DNA of 8,550 nt from the NCBI GenBank assembly GCA_030550075.1, contig JAUQQB010000102.1, positions 1 through 8,550 of the forward strand, read 5' to 3'. Positions 6,468-8,550 of the stretch are shown piece by piece (the stretch's first letter is position 1; the number at the start of each line of letters is the position of its first letter). Below the pieces are notes generated by a model. The model saw only the letters and a program-made list of their open reading frames with translations. It was not told the origin of the DNA and searched no databases. The stretch is from Chloroflexota bacterium. GTDB lineage: Bacteria; Chloroflexota; Anaerolineae; Thermoflexales; Thermoflexaceae. The position numbers were made by a program, and so were the translations under genes.

Positions 6468-6492
6468 AAAAGCTAAACCGGGGGCCTTTAGC
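6468..6492 (-). terminator. Possible weak terminator/attenuator after cpaB
   Basis: On the minus strand GCTAAA (6492-6487), a 9-base loop and TTTAGC (6477-6472) form a 6-bp stem directly followed by TTTT (6471-6468). The stem is short and half AT, and the U-tract is only four bases. Partial termination between cpaB and tadZ is possible, full termination unlikely. It begins about 40 nt after the cpaB stop. The next bases, AGCTTTTAAGAGCT, are nearly palindromic. Confidence 0.3.
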
Positions 6493-6533
6493 CTTGCTTT
6501 CAAAAACCAACCTGAGATTCACGCCAAAGGTTG

Positions 6534-7544
6534 CTATCGGCACGGCTCCCGGGCGAATTGATCCGGGCAACCCGGTCCGAGGTCAGGGACCAGATCGAAG
6601 TTATTGGCTGGCGGGATGGAGATGCCCAGGCGTTCCACCAGGGCTTCCAGGGTGACCGGGTTCGTCTGCACAATCTGGTTGTCCGTGGGATTCCGCAGTG
6701 CAAAATCCACCACCGCGCCGGATTCACGAAGCCATTGCAACACCAATGCGTCCTGCTGGTTCACCAACAGGACAATAAATTGCTGGCGCGGCCGCAGGGT
6801 GGGTGTCGGCGTGGGCCCCGGGGCGGGGGTGGCCACAGGGGTCGGTTGGGGCCGCTGAGGGGCCTCAAAGGAGCCCACGGCCAGCACTTCCACATTCTGC
6901 AATACCAGCTGGCTAACCCGATGGACCACCCGCTGGTTGGGATCCATCAGGGCGGCCTGGGCGGCTGCCGGTGGCTCCACGCCCAGCGCGATCAGCCGAC
7001 GGGCCAGCTCTTCATCCAACGGCCGGTGGAAGATCTCGCCATCCGCCAGCGCCTTGGTTTGAACAAAGGAGAAGGTCACCAACACATCCACCTTGTCACC
7101 GGGGGCCAGGTTGAACGCCACGGCCGCCGCTTCATCCACCGGGAAAGCAAAGGCCACTTTGCCCGGCGGGATGAAGAGTGCCGCCTCAGAACCCCGACGG
7201 GCTGCCTCCGCAGGCACCGTGGCCAGATCCTCCGGCACGATAGGTTTCTGACGTGGGATATCGACCCGAGCGACTTTTCCAACAACCTGCTTGGTATCTG
7301 TAAACGCCCCTTCCGGAAGGACCTCCACAGGCCACCCTCGGGTTGTGACATCAGATTCAGTGATGATAGCCCCGCGGGGAATGCTCTGCGCCGCAATCAC
7401 AATGGATTGCAAAAAAGGCGGCGTGGGCGTCGCGGTCGGCGCAGAGGGTGCGATCATACGAGGGATGATCAGCAGGGCTGCAACCATGAGAACCAGGATC
7501 AGGACGACCAGCAACAACAACGTTCGATTTCTGCGTCGGCGCAT
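6534..7544 (-). CDS. cpaB: Tad pilus assembly protein CpaB/RcpC
   Basis: This 336-residue envelope protein has a very basic N-terminus (MRRRRNR), one transmembrane helix (about residues 8-28), and a short Thr/Pro spacer. An SAF domain covers about 48-110 (QSIPRGAIITESDVTTRGWP, 53-72), and an RcpC/CpaB-type domain follows, about 121-290. In Gram-negative Tad systems CpaB/RcpC sits in the periplasm and supports the secretin channel. With no secretin gene here, its role is probably wall-side support of pilus assembly (inference). A Thr/Pro/Gln-rich low-complexity insert (about 229-250) interrupts the CpaB domain. Two cysteines, C326 and C335, lie in the last 11 residues. I use the ATG at 7544, with GGAGG 7 nt upstream; the TTG codon directly before it is not needed. 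It is the first tad gene after a long structured leader with a perfect -10 box. Confidence 0.88.
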   Translation of the reverse strand: MRRRRNRTLLLLVVLILVLMVAALLIIPRMIAPSAPTATPTPPFLQSIVIAAQSIPRGAIITESDVTTRGWPVEVLPEGAFTDTKQVVGKVARVDIPRQKPIVPEDLATVPAEAARRGSEAALFIPPGKVAFAFPVDEAAAVAFNLAPGDKVDVLVTFSFVQTKALADGEIFHRPLDEELARRLIALGVEPPAAAQAALMDPNQRVVHRVSQLVLQNVEVLAVGSFEAPQRPQPTPVATPAPGPTPTPTLRPRQQFIVLLVNQQDALVLQWLRESGAVVDFALRNPTDNQIVQTNPVTLEALVERLGISIPPANNFDLVPDLGPGCPDQFAREPCR

Positions 7545-7551
7545 CAATCGG

Positions 7552-7556
7552 CCTCC
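7552..7556 (-). promoter_or_regulatory. Shine-Dalgarno site of cpaB
   Basis: GGAGG on the minus strand is 7 nt before the ATG at 7544 and 4 nt before the adjacent TTG at 7547. The spacing favours the ATG. Confidence 0.65.
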
Positions 7557-7763
7557 AAATCCAGTTTAAACTCAACAAAGGTGTGCCTCGCAGGATGGCT
7601 TCCTTAGCTTGGTGGTCTCAGAGATTACTTCCCTACCTCCCCTGCGGGCTTTCCAGCAGTGGGAGGAATTTTTGAGGAAGTCAGGCGGGCCACCTTTGGT
7701 GGCTTGCCTAGCTCCAGAAGCCCATCAGAAGGCAGGTAGTGTGTTCAGTCATAGTTCAAACTA
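7557..7763 (-). promoter_or_regulatory. Long structured 5' leader of the tad operon
   Basis: About 210 nt separate the predicted -10 box from cpaB. Two stable folds are visible. Hairpin 1 (7683-7709) has arms GCCACC/GGTGGC around an AAA loop, extended across a 2x2 internal loop by AGGC/GCCT. Hairpin 2 (7636-7666) is a 10-bp GC-rich stem (CCTCCC-CTGC with GCAGGGGAGG) with one bulged A and a 10-base loop; CTTCC and GGAAG further out can extend it. An alternative pairing GGCTT (7723-7719) with AAGCC (7705-7701) would disrupt hairpin 1. Neither hairpin is followed by a U-run. I do not recognise a known riboswitch class; the conserved c-di-GMP-I core is absent. A 14-codon reading frame starts near the predicted transcript start (7752-7708). 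Confidence 0.45.
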
Positions 7764-7792
7764 ATTATATAATATTCCCTGTTTATTGGATA
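7764..7792 (-). promoter_or_regulatory. Predicted promoter of the tad operon (perfect -10 box)
   Basis: TATAAT occupies 7769-7764 on the minus strand within the palindrome ATTATATAAT (7764-7773). The -35 region at 17 bp spacing reads TATCCA (7792-7787) and is poor, so an activator may be needed. The expected transcript start is near 7757-7756. Upstream, 7793-7882 contains no gene and no clear operator. Confidence 0.5.
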
Positions 7793-7872
7793 GGCCTTTA
7801 GTCCCATTCAGGAAAGCAACCCGGAAGAGCGCCTCAATGGGTTTCCCGGGGGACCTCTTGGACGCTTCCGTG

Positions 7873-7910
7873 GATCGCCGGCTCAGCGCTGACGTCGCCT
7901 GCGGGCGATC
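7873..7910. repeat. Inverted repeat spanning the stop of the LPXTG gene
   Basis: GATCGCC (7873-7879) and GGCGATC (7904-7910) are exact complements about 24 bases apart. Inside them TCAGCGCTGA (7883-7892) is a perfect 10-base palindrome that includes the stop codon. No U-tract follows, so it is a stabiliser or Rho-dependent end at most. Confidence 0.35.
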
Positions 7911-8467
7911 AGAAAGGCCAGCAATGCCAGACTTCCTGCGGCAGCGGGCCCCAGCAGACCCCATCCAGTCTCCGGCAGACGCCCAGCCGCGCCCAGCGGA
8001 GGATTGCCCCCGCCGGATTCAGGAGTCGACGTTGGCGGTGGCGGTGGAGGGGGAGGGGGAGGGGGAGGCGGGGGTGCCCCGCTTCCCGGCGTCGCCGTCG
8101 GCATGAAAAAAACCGTTGGAGTAGGGGAGGACGGTTCGGGGGGCAGTGGCGAGGGCGTTGGCGTCTCGGTAGGCGTCTCCACCGGCGTTGGCGTGAGTGT
8201 AAAGGTCACGGTGGGTGTAGGGGAAGTCTCCGGCGTTGCTGTAAGCGTCGGCGTCCCCGTTGGCGTCTCCACCGGTGTCGGCGTAGGGGTGAAGGTCGCG
8301 GTGGGTGTGGGTAGCGGTGTGGGCGTAGGACCGGGCGTGGGGAATTGAGCGCCGGCCCGTTGCGGAAGGCTCAACAGGATATAAAAGACAAGCACCCCAC
8401 TGATACTGCGCCGGATCGTTCTTCGCACCTTTGCCCCAGCCTCGGCAAGGATACGGTCCATGGGCAT
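7883..8467 (-). CDS. Sortase-anchored (LPXTG) Thr/Pro-rich surface protein
   Basis: This 194-residue protein is built for secretion and wall attachment. The N-terminus has basic residues (15-20), a hydrophobic core (about 22-35) and a likely signal peptidase site after AGA (38-40, before QF). The mature protein is a Thr/Pro-rich stalk (41-128) with a 30-residue repeat: T-[AV]-TFT-[PL]-TPTPVETPT occurs at about 56-70 and 86-100. Then come 14 consecutive prolines (132-145) and a Gly/Ser linker. The C-terminal sorting signal is LPETG (164-168), a hydrophobic helix (169-188) and the basic tail RRRRQR. Sortase would cut between Thr and Gly and link the protein to peptidoglycan. No enzyme or adhesin domain is visible, so it may be a spacer/stalk protein. 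No sortase gene is in the window. The ATG at 8467 lacks a strong Shine-Dalgarno; the ATG at 8461 is also possible. It lies upstream of the tad promoter, so it is likely a separate transcription unit. Confidence 0.85.
   Translation of the reverse strand: MPMDRILAEAGAKVRRTIRRSISGVLVFYILLSLPQRAGAQFPTPGPTPTPLPTPTATFTPTPTPVETPTGTPTLTATPETSPTPTVTFTLTPTPVETPTETPTPSPLPPEPSSPTPTVFFMPTATPGSGAPPPPPPPPPPPPPPTSTPESGGGNPPLGAAGRLPETGWGLLGPAAAGSLALLAFLIARRRRQR
8049..8074 (+). other. Strong G-quadruplex motif in the template strand of the polyproline run
   Basis: The plus strand, which is the template strand of the LPXTG gene, has four runs of five Gs (8049-8053, 8055-8059, 8061-8065, 8070-8074). The first three are separated by single A residues, the last by four bases. 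It is the reverse side of the 14-proline codon run. The pattern is a canonical intramolecular G-quadruplex motif; formation is not shown. Confidence 0.6.
8172..8311 (-). repeat. 90-bp period duplication in the Thr/Pro stalk
   Basis: Positions 8172-8221 and 8262-8311 match at 42 of 50 bases, an offset of 90 bp or 30 codons. It stays in frame and produces the duplicated stalk segment of the LPXTG protein. The differences are mostly at third codon positions, which points to an old duplication kept for its protein sequence. Confidence 0.7.
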
Positions 8468-8485
8468 TCCAGGTTAATTGGGTAT

Positions 8486-8505
8486 AGGAGTTACGCAATT
8501 CGAGG
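8486..8505 (+). repeat. Short dispersed-repeat-like motif, copy 2
   Basis: AGGAGTTACGCAATTCGAGG on the plus strand matches the minus-strand motif at 118-99 at 16 of 20 positions, including the TTACGCAATT core. It is about 20 bp upstream of the LPXTG gene start. The remaining 8506-8550 holds a small CTCGCGAG palindrome and C-rich runs but no gene. Confidence 0.4.
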
Positions 8506-8550
8506 CTCGCGAGAAGAGGTTGAATGGCCCCACCCCCCTTATCCCCCCTC

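Noticed and set aside
6531..7607. Plus-strand ORF of 358 codons opposite cpaB
   Set aside because: It is an antisense shadow of a clearly recognisable CpaB gene. The translated sequence is rich in His, Arg, Gln and Gly with no domain, and no ribosome site or promoter serves it.
7557..7763. Known riboswitch in the cpaB leader (c-di-GMP-I, TPP, T-box)
   Set aside because: GGCAAGCC resembles part of a c-di-GMP-I aptamer, but the required GCAAAGCC segment is missing. CTGAGA and TAGGGAAG resemble TPP elements but are in the wrong order. GGTGGCCCGCC only loosely resembles a T-box, and no aminoacylation gene follows.
7768..7773. TATAAT on the plus strand within the same palindrome
   Set aside because: No gene lies on the plus strand downstream and no -35 match is present. 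It follows from the palindrome of the minus-strand -10 box.
7761..7964. Minus-strand ORF of 67 codons, considered as a possible Flp pilin before cpaB
   Set aside because: It lacks the long hydrophobic helix and processing site of a Flp pilin, overlaps the LPXTG gene end and runs over the predicted promoter.
8004..8348. Plus-strand Gly/Val-rich ORF with 14 glycines
   Set aside because: It is the complement of the polyproline and Thr/Pro stalk of the LPXTG gene, whose signal peptide and sorting signal are decisive for the minus strand.
8528..8550. Second C-rich/G-quadruplex-like tract at the window edge
   Set aside because: Only three long C runs are inside the window, so the pattern cannot be completed without the next bases.

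Overview
The window reads as chromosomal DNA of a probably thermophilic, GC-rich member of the Chloroflexota (Anaerolineae/Thermoflexus-like). I infer this from three things: a secretin-less Tad (type IVc pilus) gene set whose TadZ/CpaE carries an N-terminal receiver domain, a Thr-Pro-rich surface protein of the style common in that phylum, and the comF-hpf neighbourhood. The assignment is by recollection of family features, not by a search. Every gene I accept is on the minus strand, so transcription runs from high to low coordinates. The long plus-strand ORFs are antisense shadows.

In the order of transcription: (i) 8467-7883 encodes a secreted, cell-wall-anchored protein with a signal peptide, a Thr/Pro-rich stalk containing a 30-residue duplication, a run of 14 prolines, and a C-terminal LPETG sortase signal. 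(ii) 7882-7545 is a gene-free stretch with a perfect TATAAT -10 box and a leader of about 210 nt containing two stable hairpins. (iii) 7544-1636 is a tad cluster: cpaB/rcpC, tadZ/cpaE (receiver + MinD-like ATPase), tadA/cpaF (secretion ATPase), tadB and tadC (inner-membrane platform proteins). tadB and tadC are only 4 nt apart. The other tad gaps are 104-153 nt and each holds an inverted repeat. (iv) 1600-1552 holds a recognisable promoter just upstream of a comF-family gene that begins with TTG. (v) 691-152 is a long-form hibernation promoting factor gene, preceded by a G-quadruplex-type G-rich tract. (vi) The last 150 nt carry a short repeat motif and a perfect GC-rich hairpin.

Working together, TadA would power, TadB/TadC form the membrane platform for, TadZ localise, and CpaB support assembly of a Flp-type pilus. 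Flp pilin, the prepilin peptidase TadV, pseudopilins TadE/F, TadG and the RcpA secretin are all absent from this window. Pilin and peptidase must be encoded elsewhere, and the lack of a secretin fits a cell envelope without a classical outer membrane. ComF (DNA uptake in known systems) next to Tad genes suggests, without proving, a competence link. HPF is a ribosome-protection factor unrelated to pili.

Annotated starts differ from the longest-ORF starts for hpf, tadA and cpaB because a clear Shine-Dalgarno sequence sits in front of an internal ATG. I found no tRNA, rRNA, CRISPR array or complete insertion sequence.
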